This document shows positions 17,784-25,936 of a stretch of DNA of 64,000 nucleotides, one piece after another. The stretch is from Streptomyces sp. NBC_00483 (GTDB lineage: Bacteria > Actinomycetota > Actinomycetes > Streptomycetales > Streptomycetaceae): the NCBI RefSeq assembly GCF_036013745.1, contig NZ_CP107880.1, positions 5,394,001 to 5,458,000 of the forward strand, in the 5' to 3' direction. The notes under the pieces were generated by a model, which saw only the letters and a program-made list of their open reading frames with translations, searched no databases and was not told the DNA's origin. Every line of letters starts with the position of its first letter. Position 1 is the first letter of the stretch. The translations under genes were made by a program, and so were the position numbers.

Positions 17784-17994
17784 CACCGGGTTGTACGCCC
17801 CTGGGGTCAACCGATCGGATGACCCCGATGTCGACCGCCCGGCGCGCCGCCTCCAGCCGGTCCGTCGACGGGTGAGGGGCGGTTCCGGACCCAGGATTGA
17901 AGGCAGAGCGGGACGGCAGGAACGGCAAACGGCCTCCCGATCGAACTCTCCTCCCTCTACTCGCACCCTCCCCCTTCACCCAGGAGTCGTTCCC

Positions 17995-18564
17995 ATGCAG
18001 CACGCCAAGAAGATCTCGAAGCGCACCCGCGTCGTCACCGGCACCACCCTCGCCGCCGCCATCGCTCTCGGCGGGTTCGGCGCGTACTCGGCGAGCGCCG
18101 CGGACGCGGAGCCGGCCGCGCAGGCCGCCGCTGCCAAGCCCGCTGCCGCGAAGGCCGGCAACACCTTCGAGTCCAAGCACCTCACCGTGGGCGCCGCGAC
18201 CGACGCCGCGGAGGCCGTCCTGAAGGCCGCGAAGAAGGAGAACCAGAAGGTCTCCGTCGCCGTCGTCGACCGCAACGGCAACACGATCGTCGAGCTGCGT
18301 GGTGACGGTGCGGGGCCGCAGTCGCCGGAGTCCGCCGTGAAGAAGGCGTACACCGCGGTGTCCTGGAACGCGCCCACGTCCGAGCTGACGAAGCGGCTCG
18401 AGCAGACGCCGAACCTGAAGGACATCCCCGGCACGTTGTTCCTCGCGGGTGGGGCGCCGGTTGTCTCCGACGGTGGGCCCATCGCGGGGATCGGTGTCGC
18501 GGGTGCGCCCTCGGGGGACCAGGATGAGAAGTTCGCCCAGGCGGGGGTCGCGACGCTCAAGTAG
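17995..18564 (+). CDS. hbpS: Secreted haem-binding protein, HbpS/GlcG family
   Basis: A 189-residue exported protein. The signal sequence (KKISKRTRVVTGTTLAAAIALGG, cleavage after ASA-A near residue 36) is followed by an Ala-rich linker. The mature domain is GlcG/HbpS-like: LTVGAATDAAEAVLKAAKKE, VSVAVVDRNGNTIVELRGDGA and a C-terminal GGPIAGIGVAGAP...DEKFAQAGV. In S. reticuli, HbpS octamers bind haem and, on redox stress, activate SenS. The ribosome site AGGAG is 7 nt before the ATG. Divergence from senS supports the assignment. Confidence 0.88.
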   Translation: MQHAKKISKRTRVVTGTTLAAAIALGGFGAYSASAADAEPAAQAAAAKPAAAKAGNTFESKHLTVGAATDAAEAVLKAAKKENQKVSVAVVDRNGNTIVELRGDGAGPQSPESAVKKAYTAVSWNAPTSELTKRLEQTPNLKDIPGTLFLAGGAPVVSDGGPIAGIGVAGAPSGDQDEKFAQAGVATLK

Positions 18565-18613
18565 GACACGTGGATGCCGTCTCGGGGCCGTGACACCGGC
18601 AACGGTGTTGCGG

Positions 18614-18666
18614 CCTCGGGGCTCTGCCCCGGACCCCGCGAGTCTCGTCCCAAAGCGGGGCTTGAA
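18614..18666. repeat. Dispersed palindromic intergenic repeat, copy 2 (reverse)
   Basis: CGGGGCTCTGCCCCGGACCC begins this reverse-orientation copy, which ends AAAGCGGGGCTTG. It separates hbpS from the ankyrin gene. Confidence 0.8.
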
Positions 18667-18693
18667 ATGCTCACCCGGATGTGGAGTCGCACC

Positions 18694-19296
18694 ATGCAGC
18701 ACACCGAGAACAACCGAACGCTCCTCGTCGCCGCCGCTCAGGGCGACGCCGACGCCGTTCGGGCCGCCCTCGCGGCGGGCGCCGATGTCGAGGCCCGCGA
18801 CGCGCACCGTCGTACGCCGCTCCTCCTGGCCTCCCTCAACGATCACGTCGCCGCCGCAGAGGCACTCGTCGAGGCCGGGGCCGACGCGAACGCCCAGGAC
18901 GACCGGGACGACAGCGCGTGGCTCGCCACCGGTGTCACCGGCTCCGTGGAGATGATGCGCGCCCTGCTGCCCGCCCGCCCCGACCTGAAGGTCACCAACC
19001 GGTTCGGCGGCATCTCCGTCATCCCGGCCTCCGAACGCGGCCACGTCGACTACGTGCGCGCCGTGCTCCGCGAGACCGACATCGACGTCGACCACGTCAA
19101 CCGGCTTGGCTGGACCGCCCTGTTGGAGGCCGTGATCCTCGGCGACGGTGGCCGCGCGCACCAGGAGATCGTCGAGCTGCTCATCACGGCGGGCGCGAGC
19201 CCCGACCTGCCCGACGGCGACGGCACGACTCCCCTCGAGCACGCCGAGCGCCGCGGCTTCACCGAGATCGCCGGCCTGTTGGGGGCCGTACGGTGA
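18694..19296 (+). CDS. Ankyrin-repeat protein
   Basis: A 200-residue cytoplasmic protein made almost wholly of about five ankyrin repeats, for example DADAVRAALAAGADVEARDA, RTPLLLASLNDHVAAAEAL and HQEIVELLITAGASPDLPDG. Such proteins mediate protein contacts. The ATG at 18694 has GGAG 7 nt upstream. Earlier in-frame ATGs would translate the intergenic repeat (residues like SGLCPGPRESRPKAGLE), so they are rejected. The stop overlaps the next gene's GTG by 4 nt (GTGA), implying translational coupling. Confidence 0.88.
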   Translation: MQHTENNRTLLVAAAQGDADAVRAALAAGADVEARDAHRRTPLLLASLNDHVAAAEALVEAGADANAQDDRDDSAWLATGVTGSVEMMRALLPARPDLKVTNRFGGISVIPASERGHVDYVRAVLRETDIDVDHVNRLGWTALLEAVILGDGGRAHQEIVELLITAGASPDLPDGDGTTPLEHAERRGFTEIAGLLGAVR

Positions 19297-20417
19297 GGCG
19301 CGTGGTCCTCGCGGCGATCGCCGTCGCGGTCCTCGCGACCGGGTGCGGCGCGACGCAGGACGACACCAACTCCTCAGCGGATAAGGCGAGTTCCCCCGCC
19401 AAGAAGGCTCCCGAGAACCCCGATGGCGCCGAGACCCCCGACGGCACCCTCCTCGTCGCCGACTTCGGCTCCGACACCGTGTCCTTCGTCGACCCGGCCC
19501 CCGGCAAGGGCACCTTCGACTCGGTCGAGGTCGGCCACGCCCCGTACGGGCTCGTCGTCGGTGACGACGGTCGGGCCTGGGTCGCCACCGCCGAGGGCGT
19601 CGCCGTCGTCGACACGGACAGCCGTGAGCGCGAGGCCCTCATCCCGTACGAGACCGAGGGCCTCGGCCCGGTCACCGACGGCGAGTACCGCGGCGGCGGC
19701 ATGGGCATCGCCCTCGCGCCCGACGGCGAGCACGCGTACGTGGGGGTCAACATCCCTGACGGGAACGGGGCGTTGGAGACCATCGACACCAGGACCGAGA
19801 AGGTCACCGACACCGCCTCCGTCGGCCGGCGGCCCTTCGACGTCGACGTGTCGCGCGACGGGCGCCAGGTGTACGCCACCGATCACGACTCCTTCGACGT
19901 CACCGTCCTCGACACCCGCGGCGGCGACACCCGCCGCATCGAGGTCGCCCCGTACGGCACCGAGGGCGGCCTCGGTTCGTGGCTGAAGCCGCACTACGCC
20001 GCCGTCCGCCCCTCCGACGGCAAGCTGCTCCTCCCCTTCGAGGGCGAGAAGCTCGTCGTGGTCGACCCGGACACCGGCCGCTCGACCGTCGAGCGGATGA
20101 CCGCCAACACGCACCAGCACGGCGTCACGATCACTCCCGACGGGACGCTCCTCGCCGTCGGCACGGGGCCCATCGACCCGTCCGAGGACGAGGGGCCCTC
20201 GCTCACCATTCGGGCGCCCGGCGGCAAGGAGAAGGTCGTGCCGCTCGACGGGCCGCACGAGGACGTCGCCGTCTCCGACGACGGCAGGACCGCGTACGTC
20301 ACCGGCGGCTTCACCCGCGACGGCTACTGGAACGGCATCACCGTCGTCGACATCGACAGCGGCGACACCCGCCGACTGGCCGCGGGGGAAAGGCCGTTGG
20401 GGATCGCCGTCCTGTAG
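19293..20417 (+). CDS. YncE-like beta-propeller lipoprotein
   Basis: A 374-residue exported protein. The lipoprotein signal VVLAAIAVAVLATGC puts the lipid Cys near residue 18. The mature part repeats the blade pattern of YVTN/NHL-type propellers (LLVADFGSDTVSFVD, HAYVGVNIPDGNGALETID, DGRTAYVTGGFTRDGYWNGI). Propellers like this bind metals, cell-wall material or partner proteins; its specific role is unknown. It overlaps the ankyrin gene by GTGA, so the two are probably made in step, one cytoplasmic and one outside the membrane. Confidence 0.85.
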   Translation: MRRVVLAAIAVAVLATGCGATQDDTNSSADKASSPAKKAPENPDGAETPDGTLLVADFGSDTVSFVDPAPGKGTFDSVEVGHAPYGLVVGDDGRAWVATAEGVAVVDTDSREREALIPYETEGLGPVTDGEYRGGGMGIALAPDGEHAYVGVNIPDGNGALETIDTRTEKVTDTASVGRRPFDVDVSRDGRQVYATDHDSFDVTVLDTRGGDTRRIEVAPYGTEGGLGSWLKPHYAAVRPSDGKLLLPFEGEKLVVVDPDTGRSTVERMTANTHQHGVTITPDGTLLAVGTGPIDPSEDEGPSLTIRAPGGKEKVVPLDGPHEDVAVSDDGRTAYVTGGFTRDGYWNGITVVDIDSGDTRRLAAGERPLGIAVL

Positions 20418-20479
20418 GCGCCGCGGCGGTGAATCGGCGCGGCGCCCGTACCGGGGCAATGGGGTCATAAGATCACGGC

Positions 20480-21904
20480 GTGCGCCGCCGACCCAGATCC
20501 CGACCCAGATCCCGACTCCGACTCCCCGTCGCCCTCTTCACCGTCCTCGCCACCGTCGCCGCGTGCGACGGCGGCGTCCACGGCACCCCCGGCGCCTCGG
20601 GCCTGCGAGACCCCTACTTCCCCAAGCTCGGGAACGGCGGCTACGACGTCGGCCACTACGCCCTCGATCTCGACTACGACCCGGACACCCACCACCTGTC
20701 CGGCACCGCCGAGATCACCGCGACCGCGGGTAAGGCGCTCAGCGCGTTCAACCTGGACCTCAGAGGTCTGACGGTGCGGGAGGTCACCGTCGACGGCGAG
20801 AAGGCCGTGGCCAGCCGCGCCGGTCGCGAGGTGACCGTGCGGCCGCACGACGAGCTCCCCAAGGGGCACACCTTCCGCACCACCGTCCGCTACGACGGCG
20901 AACCCGTCACGATCACCGACCCGGACGGCACGGGCGAGGGCTGGCTGCGCACCGCCGACGGCGCGCTCGGCCTCGGCGAACCGACCGGCTCCATGGCCTG
21001 GTTCCCCGGCAACCACCACCCCTCGGACAAGGCGACGTACGACATCCGGATCACGGTCCCCGTCGGCGTACAGGCAGTGTCCAACGGGGAGTTGAGGAGC
21101 GCGAAGCGGTCGTCCGACGGTCGGCGCACCGCCTACGACTGGCGGATGCGGCAGCCGATGGCGAGCTATCTGGCGACCGTGGCCATCGGAAGGTTCGAGA
21201 CGGAGCGGGGCCGCACGCCCGCCGGGATTCCCGTGTACACCGCCGTCGACCCGGACGAGGCGAAGGCGAGCGCGAAGGTTCTCGCCCGGCTGCCGGAGGT
21301 CCTCGACTGGGAGGCGGAGCGGTTCGGCGCGTACCCGTTCTCGTCCACCGGCGCGATCGTCGACCGGGCCGGGGACGTGGGCTACGCCCTGGAGACCCAG
21401 ACCCGGCCCGTCTTTCCCGGTGCCCCCGATGTCGGCCTGCTCGTCCACGAGTTGGCGCACCAGTGGTACGGCGATTCGGTCACCCCGAAGTCGTGGCGCG
21501 ACATGTGGCTGAACGAGGGCTTCGCGACGTACGCGGAGTGGCTGTGGGACGAGGACCACGGCGGGGACACGGCGCGGCAGACCTTCGAGGCGATCGCGAA
21601 GCGGCCCGCGAGCGACGGTGTCTGGGCCTTCCCGCCCGCGGAGCCGCCGAACGCCGCGCACCTCTCCGACTCCCCGGTCTACGAGCGCGGCGCGATGGTG
21701 CTGCAGAAGGTCCGCGAGGCGATCGGCGACACCAAATTCTTTGCTCTGTTGAGGAGTTGGCCGACGGACCACAAGTACAAGAACGCCGACACGGACGACT
21801 TCACGGCCTACGTGGAGCGCAAGAACCCCGGCAAGGGCGAGGCCCTTGCCGGGGTCTGGGAGTCCTGGCTGTACGGGAACGGCAAGCCGGAGTCGGCTAG
21901 TTGA
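20480..21904 (+). CDS. M1-family metallopeptidase lipoprotein
   Basis: A 474-residue exported aminopeptidase-like enzyme. The signal LPVALFTVLATVAAC ends in a lipobox near residue 29. An N-terminal beta domain (YALDLDYDPDTHHLSGTAEI) precedes the catalytic domain with zinc motif HELAH at residue 323 and the third ligand in NEGFATYAEW about 18 residues later. The GAMEN exopeptidase motif appears altered near GYALETQ. It is shorter than full M1 enzymes, lacking the C-terminal helical domain. TAAGAT lies 6 nt before the GTG, a leaderless pattern. It overlaps the convergent M4 gene by 8 bp. Confidence 0.9.
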   Translation: MRRRPRSRPRSRLRLPVALFTVLATVAACDGGVHGTPGASGLRDPYFPKLGNGGYDVGHYALDLDYDPDTHHLSGTAEITATAGKALSAFNLDLRGLTVREVTVDGEKAVASRAGREVTVRPHDELPKGHTFRTTVRYDGEPVTITDPDGTGEGWLRTADGALGLGEPTGSMAWFPGNHHPSDKATYDIRITVPVGVQAVSNGELRSAKRSSDGRRTAYDWRMRQPMASYLATVAIGRFETERGRTPAGIPVYTAVDPDEAKASAKVLARLPEVLDWEAERFGAYPFSSTGAIVDRAGDVGYALETQTRPVFPGAPDVGLLVHELAHQWYGDSVTPKSWRDMWLNEGFATYAEWLWDEDHGGDTARQTFEAIAKRPASDGVWAFPPAEPPNAAHLSDSPVYERGAMVLQKVREAIGDTKFFALLRSWPTDHKYKNADTDDFTAYVERKNPGKGEALAGVWESWLYGNGKPESAS

Positions 21905-23519
21905 CGTTCACGGCCTTCCAGGCGGCGGCGACCGCGGTGGCCTCCGCGCCGCTCGCGCCGTACAGGTCACCGGCCGCCTTGATGGTGGCCGCGCGCGCCG
22001 CCGCGTAGTCGGTCGTGGACGTCATGTACGTGGAGAGCGCCTTGTACCAGATCTGCACGGCCTTGTCCCGGCCGATGCCGGTGACGGTGGAGCCGTCGGA
22101 CGTGGGCGAGTCGTAGTCCACCCCGTTGATCGTCTTCTTTCCGCTGCCCTCGCTGAGCAGGTAGAAGAAGTGGTTGGCGACGCCCGACGAGTAGTGCACG
22201 TCGAGGCCGCCCGTGGAGCTCGACCAGGCGTCGGCGGACTTGCCGTCCTTGCTCGGCTTGTCCATGTAGCGCAGCGGGCTGCCGTCACCGTTGATGTCGA
22301 TCTTCTCGCCGATGAGGTAGTCGCCGACGTCCGTGGAGTTGTTCGCGTAGAACTCCACCGCGGTACCGAAGATGTCGGACGTCGCCTCGTTGAGGCCGCC
22401 GGACTCCTTGCTGTAGTTGAGGTTCGCCGTGGCGGCGGTCAGGCCGTGGCTCATCTCGTGCGCGGCGACGTCGAGCGCGGTGAGCGGGTTCTTGTTGTCG
22501 ATGCCGTCGCCGTACGTCATGCAGAAGCAGCTGTCGTCCCAGAACGCGTTGACGTACGCGTTGCCGTAGTGGACGCGGGAGTACGCGGCCTTGCCGTCGC
22601 CCGCGATGCCGCTGCGGTTCAGGGACTCCTTGTAGAAGTCCCAGGTCTCGGCGGCCCCGTAGGCGGCGTCGACGGCGGCGGTCTGCCGGTCCGCGGCGGT
22701 GCCGTCGCCCCACTTGTCGTCGGCGTCGTGGAAGAGGGTGCCGGTGCCGGACGTGCCGCCCTTCAGGTCGTACGTCTTGTGGCCGCCGCGCTCGCCGTCG
22801 ACGAGGTCGTAGCCGCCGGACGCGGCGGTCGAGCCGACGGTGACGGAGCCGCTGTACTCGCTGGCGCCCGTGCCGTTCTCGATGGCCTGGTACTTGTAGA
22901 GCACCTTGCCGCTGTCGGCGTCGGTGATGACGTGCAACTCGCTGGGCGTGCCGTCGTGTTGGGTGCCCTTGACGACGGTCTCGTACGCGAGGGTGGGTGC
23001 CTTGCCCGCGTCGGCGGCCCAGACGACCTTGTGCGCGGAGCCGGCGGTGGCGCCCTTGACCGATTTCCCGGCGGCGGACTTCGCGGACTTCTTCGCGGCG
23101 GCGGTTCCGGTGGCGGCGTCCGTGGACGCCACGGATATGGAGCCCTTGCGCGCCTTGGTGGTGCCCTTGAGGTCGCCACCCTTCGCGGTGTGCACGACGA
23201 GGTCGCCGCCGAGGACGGGCAGCCCGTCGAAGGTGCGCTCGTAGCGGGTGTGGGTGGTGCCGTCGGCGTCCTTGACGACGTCGCGGGCCACCAGCTTCTC
23301 GCCGTCTGCGAGCTTCAACTGGCGTTCGGTTGTGGGGGTTTCGGCCTGCGCGTCCTTCAGGGCGGTCGCCCGTTGCGAGGCGCTGAGGGGGAGCGCCGTC
23401 GCGCCTGCCGCACGATCGGTGGCGGCGTTGGCCGAGGTGCCTGCCTGGACGCCGACGACCACCATGGCGGCGGACGCGACGAGGGCGGCGAAGCGGGGAG
23501 CTGTAGAGCGGATTCTCAC
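21897..23519 (-). CDS. M4-family (thermolysin-like) secreted metallopeptidase
   Basis: A 540-residue preproenzyme. A signal peptide (about residues 1-34, ending ANA) is followed by an FTP/PepSY propeptide (ERTFDGLPVLGGDLVVHT), and then the peptidase M4 domain with zinc motif HEMSH at residue 354, GGLNEATSDIFG about 25 residues on, and C-terminal VHYSSGVANHFFYLL with the proton-donor His. It digests extracellular protein after self-processing. I prefer the GTG at 23519, which has AAGGAG 5-6 nt upstream; an in-frame ATG 21 nt earlier is the alternative. Confidence 0.93.
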   Translation of the reverse strand: MRIRSTAPRFAALVASAAMVVVGVQAGTSANAATDRAAGATALPLSASQRATALKDAQAETPTTERQLKLADGEKLVARDVVKDADGTTHTRYERTFDGLPVLGGDLVVHTAKGGDLKGTTKARKGSISVASTDAATGTAAAKKSAKSAAGKSVKGATAGSAHKVVWAADAGKAPTLAYETVVKGTQHDGTPSELHVITDADSGKVLYKYQAIENGTGASEYSGSVTVGSTAASGGYDLVDGERGGHKTYDLKGGTSGTGTLFHDADDKWGDGTAADRQTAAVDAAYGAAETWDFYKESLNRSGIAGDGKAAYSRVHYGNAYVNAFWDDSCFCMTYGDGIDNKNPLTALDVAAHEMSHGLTAATANLNYSKESGGLNEATSDIFGTAVEFYANNSTDVGDYLIGEKIDINGDGSPLRYMDKPSKDGKSADAWSSSTGGLDVHYSSGVANHFFYLLSEGSGKKTINGVDYDSPTSDGSTVTGIGRDKAVQIWYKALSTYMTSTTDYAAARAATIKAAGDLYGASGAEATAVAAAWKAVNVN

Positions 23520-23697
23520 TCGGACTCCTTCAGTACCCATGTGGGGTGGGGTATGTGGGGGGTTCGGAGGGAGAGTGGCACCTGCGATCAGCTCGATGGC
23601 AGATACCTGACAAAACTTTGCCGGTTCGTGTCCGAATGGCGCGGGTGATTGTCCGTTAATCGATGGGTGGTGGCCGATTCGGACCCGCAGGGAACAG

Positions 23698-23730
23698 CAC
23701 TGAGCCCCGGCCGATGGCCGGGGCTCAGTG
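23698..23730 (-). terminator. Terminator downstream of terD
   Basis: CACTGAGCCCCGGCC (23698-23712) pairs perfectly with 23716-23730 over a 3-nt loop, 22 nt beyond the terD stop. Confidence 0.85.
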
Positions 23731-23752
23731 GTGGCTACCGCTCAGCGGTGGC

Positions 23753-24328
23753 TCAGACGTTCACGCCGAAGTCCTGCGCGATGCCGACGAGGCCCGAGGC
23801 GTAGCCCTGGCCCACGGCGCGGAACTTCCACTCGGCGCCATTGCGGTACAGCTCGCCGAAGACCATCGCGGTCTCGGTCGCGGCGTCCTCGGAGAGGTCG
23901 TAGCGGGCGATCTCCGTGCCGCCGGCCTGGTTCACAATGCGGATGTACGCGTTGCGGACCTGGCCGAAGTTCTGGGTGCGGGTCTCGGCGTCGTAGATCG
24001 AGACCGGGAAAACGATCTTGTCGACGTCGGCGGGCAGCGCCTGGAGGTTGACGTTGATCGCCTCGTCGTCGCCCGCGCCCTCGCCGGAGCGGTTGTCGCC
24101 GGTGTGGACGATCGACTGGTCCGGCGTCTGCTTGTTGTTGAAGAAGACGAAGTGACCGTCCGAGTAGACCTTGCCCTCGGGGTTGACCGCGATGGCCGAC
24201 GCGTCGAGGTCGAAGTCGGTACCCGTGGTGGTGCGGACGTCCCAGCCGAGGCCCACGGTGACAGCGGTCAGGCCCGGAGCCTCCTTGGTGAGCGAGACGT
24301 TGCCACCCTTGGACAGGCTTACAGCCAT
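23753..24328 (-). CDS. terD: TerD-family calcium-binding stress protein
   Basis: A 191-residue TerD-domain protein, the usual family length. It begins [20 protein letters not shown] and carries the calcium-site acidic runs [12 protein letters not shown] and [13 protein letters not shown], plus the conserved [20 protein letters not shown]. The ter family is named for tellurite resistance; in Streptomyces several paralogues respond to calcium, membrane stress and development. The ribosome site GGAAGGA lies about 11 nt upstream. It is a single-gene unit with its own terminator. Confidence 0.93.
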   Translation of the reverse strand: MAVSLSKGGNVSLTKEAPGLTAVTVGLGWDVRTTTGTDFDLDASAIAVNPEGKVYSDGHFVFFNNKQTPDQSIVHTGDNRSGEGAGDDEAINVNLQALPADVDKIVFPVSIYDAETRTQNFGQVRNAYIRIVNQAGGTEIARYDLSEDAATETAMVFGELYRNGAEWKFRAVGQGYASGLVGIAQDFGVNV

Positions 24329-24529
24329 GGTTCGGGAGTCCTTCCCTCGTTAAATACGGACGTACATGGTTGTACGTGTGCAGCCGAAGCTACTCGTACC
24401 CCTAGCAACGCCGTGAGGGGTGGGGAAGGTTCCAGGTCTCTTTACTTTCTTTACCCGGGCGTCGCGGGAGGTCCGCGGGGCCGGGAAATACGGGTGACGC
24501 GGACCGTACGGACGCGCGACCATGGACGC

Positions 24530-24955
24530 ATGTCCGGTCCCTATCCCATCCGCGGTTCGGTCGTCCTCCCGGAGGCCGAGCTCCTTTGGCGTTTCTCGCG
24601 GTCGTCCGGGCCGGGCGGGCAGCACGTGAACACGTCCGACTCGGCGGCGGAGGTGCGCTTCGACCTCGCGGCCACGGAGGCGCTGCCGCGCGTGTGGAAG
24701 GAGCGGGCCCTGGAGCGGCTCGCTCCGCGGCTCGTGGGTGGCGTGATCTCCGTACGGGCCTCGGAGCATCGGTCGCAGTGGCGCAACCGGGAGGTGGCCG
24801 TGGTGCGGCTCGCGGCGCTCTTGGCGGAGGCCACCGCGCCGCCGCCGAAGCCGAGGCGGCCCACGCGGGTGTCGCGCGGCGTCAACGAACGCCGCCTCCG
24901 CCAGAAGAAGGCCCGCTCCGACACGAAACGCGGCCGCTCGGGCCGGGACTGGTAG
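24530..24955 (+). CDS. arfB: Ribosome-rescue peptidyl-tRNA hydrolase ArfB
   Basis: A 141-residue class I release-factor-like protein without a codon-recognition domain. The catalytic GGQ is in RSSGPGGQHVNTSDSAAEV near residue 28, and the C-terminal tail is very basic (RRLRQKKARSDTKRGRSGR), as needed to enter the empty mRNA channel of stalled ribosomes. It hydrolyses peptidyl-tRNA on non-stop ribosomes. The start is placed at MSGPYPIRGS. No clear Shine-Dalgarno is present. Confidence 0.9.
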   Translation: MSGPYPIRGSVVLPEAELLWRFSRSSGPGGQHVNTSDSAAEVRFDLAATEALPRVWKERALERLAPRLVGGVISVRASEHRSQWRNREVAVVRLAALLAEATAPPPKPRRPTRVSRGVNERRLRQKKARSDTKRGRSGRDW

Positions 24956-24997
24956 GCCACTTGAGCCCCGAGGCACTCGCCGGGTAGCCGGGGCTGG

Positions 24998-25047
24998 GCT
25001 TGGGGCTCTGCCCCATACCCCGCTGCTCAATCGCCGCAGGGGCTTTA
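24998..25047. repeat. Dispersed palindromic intergenic repeat, copy 3 (reverse)
   Basis: Starts at GCTTGGGGCTCTGCCCC and ends CAATCGCCGCAGGGGCTTTA. Its last bases supply the TAA stop of the flavin reductase gene on the other strand. Confidence 0.85.
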
Positions 25048-25632
25048 TTTGCCCAGGTTCCGGTAGCGGCCGCGGAAGTACATCAGCGGCCCGCCCTCCG
25101 CGCTCGGCAGCGCCGCGCTCAGCACCCGGCCGATGACCAGCGTGTGGTCGCCCGCCACGACCGTGTTCTCCGTGCGGCACTCCAGCGTCGCCAACGCCCC
25201 ACCCACCAGCGGAGCCCCCGTGTGCTCGCCGCGTACGTAAGGGATGTCCTGGAACAGGAGGCGGTCGCTGAGGCGGCCCTTCATGGCGAAGCGGCCCGCG
25301 ATGTGGCTCTGGGATTCGGACAGGACCGAGACCGCCCACAGGGGCTGGTCGTCCAGGAGGTCGTCCATCCGGGAGCTGTTGCGCAGCGACACCATCACCA
25401 GGGGCGGGTCGAGGGAGACGGACATGAAGGCCGTCGCCGTCATGCCCGAGTCCTCGCCGGGCGGCCCGTCGGGCGTGAGCGGCGGCTCGTAGGCGGTCAG
25501 GAGGACGACGCCTGCGGCCAGGCGGGACAGGGCGGCACGGAACTCGTCGTTGCTCACCCCCTCAGCATGCCCGGAGGGGGCCGTGGCGGCCGTGGGGGAG
25601 GGGACCGAAGTGGCAGGGGACGTCTTCAACAC
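25045..25632 (-). CDS. Flavin reductase-family protein
   Basis: A 195-residue FMN-binding split-barrel protein. The core from FRAALSRLAAGVVLLTAYEPP through GMTATAFMSVSLDPPLVMVSLRNSSRMDDLL matches the HpaC/ActVB flavin reductases that pass reduced FMN or FAD to monooxygenases. No monooxygenase gene is adjacent. TAGCGT lies 7 nt before the GTG at 25632, suggesting a leaderless mRNA. A GTG inside (VSNDEF) is an alternative start that would drop a 25-residue low-complexity leader. The stop codon is inside the intergenic repeat. Confidence 0.88.
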   Translation of the reverse strand: MLKTSPATSVPSPTAATAPSGHAEGVSNDEFRAALSRLAAGVVLLTAYEPPLTPDGPPGEDSGMTATAFMSVSLDPPLVMVSLRNSSRMDDLLDDQPLWAVSVLSESQSHIAGRFAMKGRLSDRLLFQDIPYVRGEHTGAPLVGGALATLECRTENTVVAGDHTLVIGRVLSAALPSAEGGPLMYFRGRYRNLGK

Positions 25633-25770
25633 GCCTTTAACGCTAGCCCCGGCGTCACGCGCCCCGCATCGGGCCGATGGCCGAGGCCGGTCCTAGGACC
25701 ATGGGCGCGGTTCGTGTTCAGGAAACACACAGAACCCACCCGGTGAGGTGCCCCAACCCTTCATCTCCTG

Positions 25771-25788
25771 CTGTGACTTGAGTCACAG
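25771..25788. promoter_or_regulatory. BldD-like palindrome upstream of the cdgB-like gene
   Basis: CTGTGACTTGAGTCACAG is an 8-bp perfect dyad with a 2-nt centre and contains TGACTTGAGTCA, close to the published BldD box. It lies about 150 nt upstream of the chosen start. CdgB is a known BldD target in S. coelicolor. Confidence 0.55.
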
Positions 25789-25936
25789 GAGCCATAATTT
25801 GTTGACCCTGTGTACCGGGTGCACAGCTCGCTGTGATTCAGTGGCGGTGACACTGCTGATGAACGTGCTGCTGCACGTGCGAAGCGAACCGATCCGAATT
25901 CTGGAGTGCTGTCGAGGTCTCGGGGAGAAACTGAGC

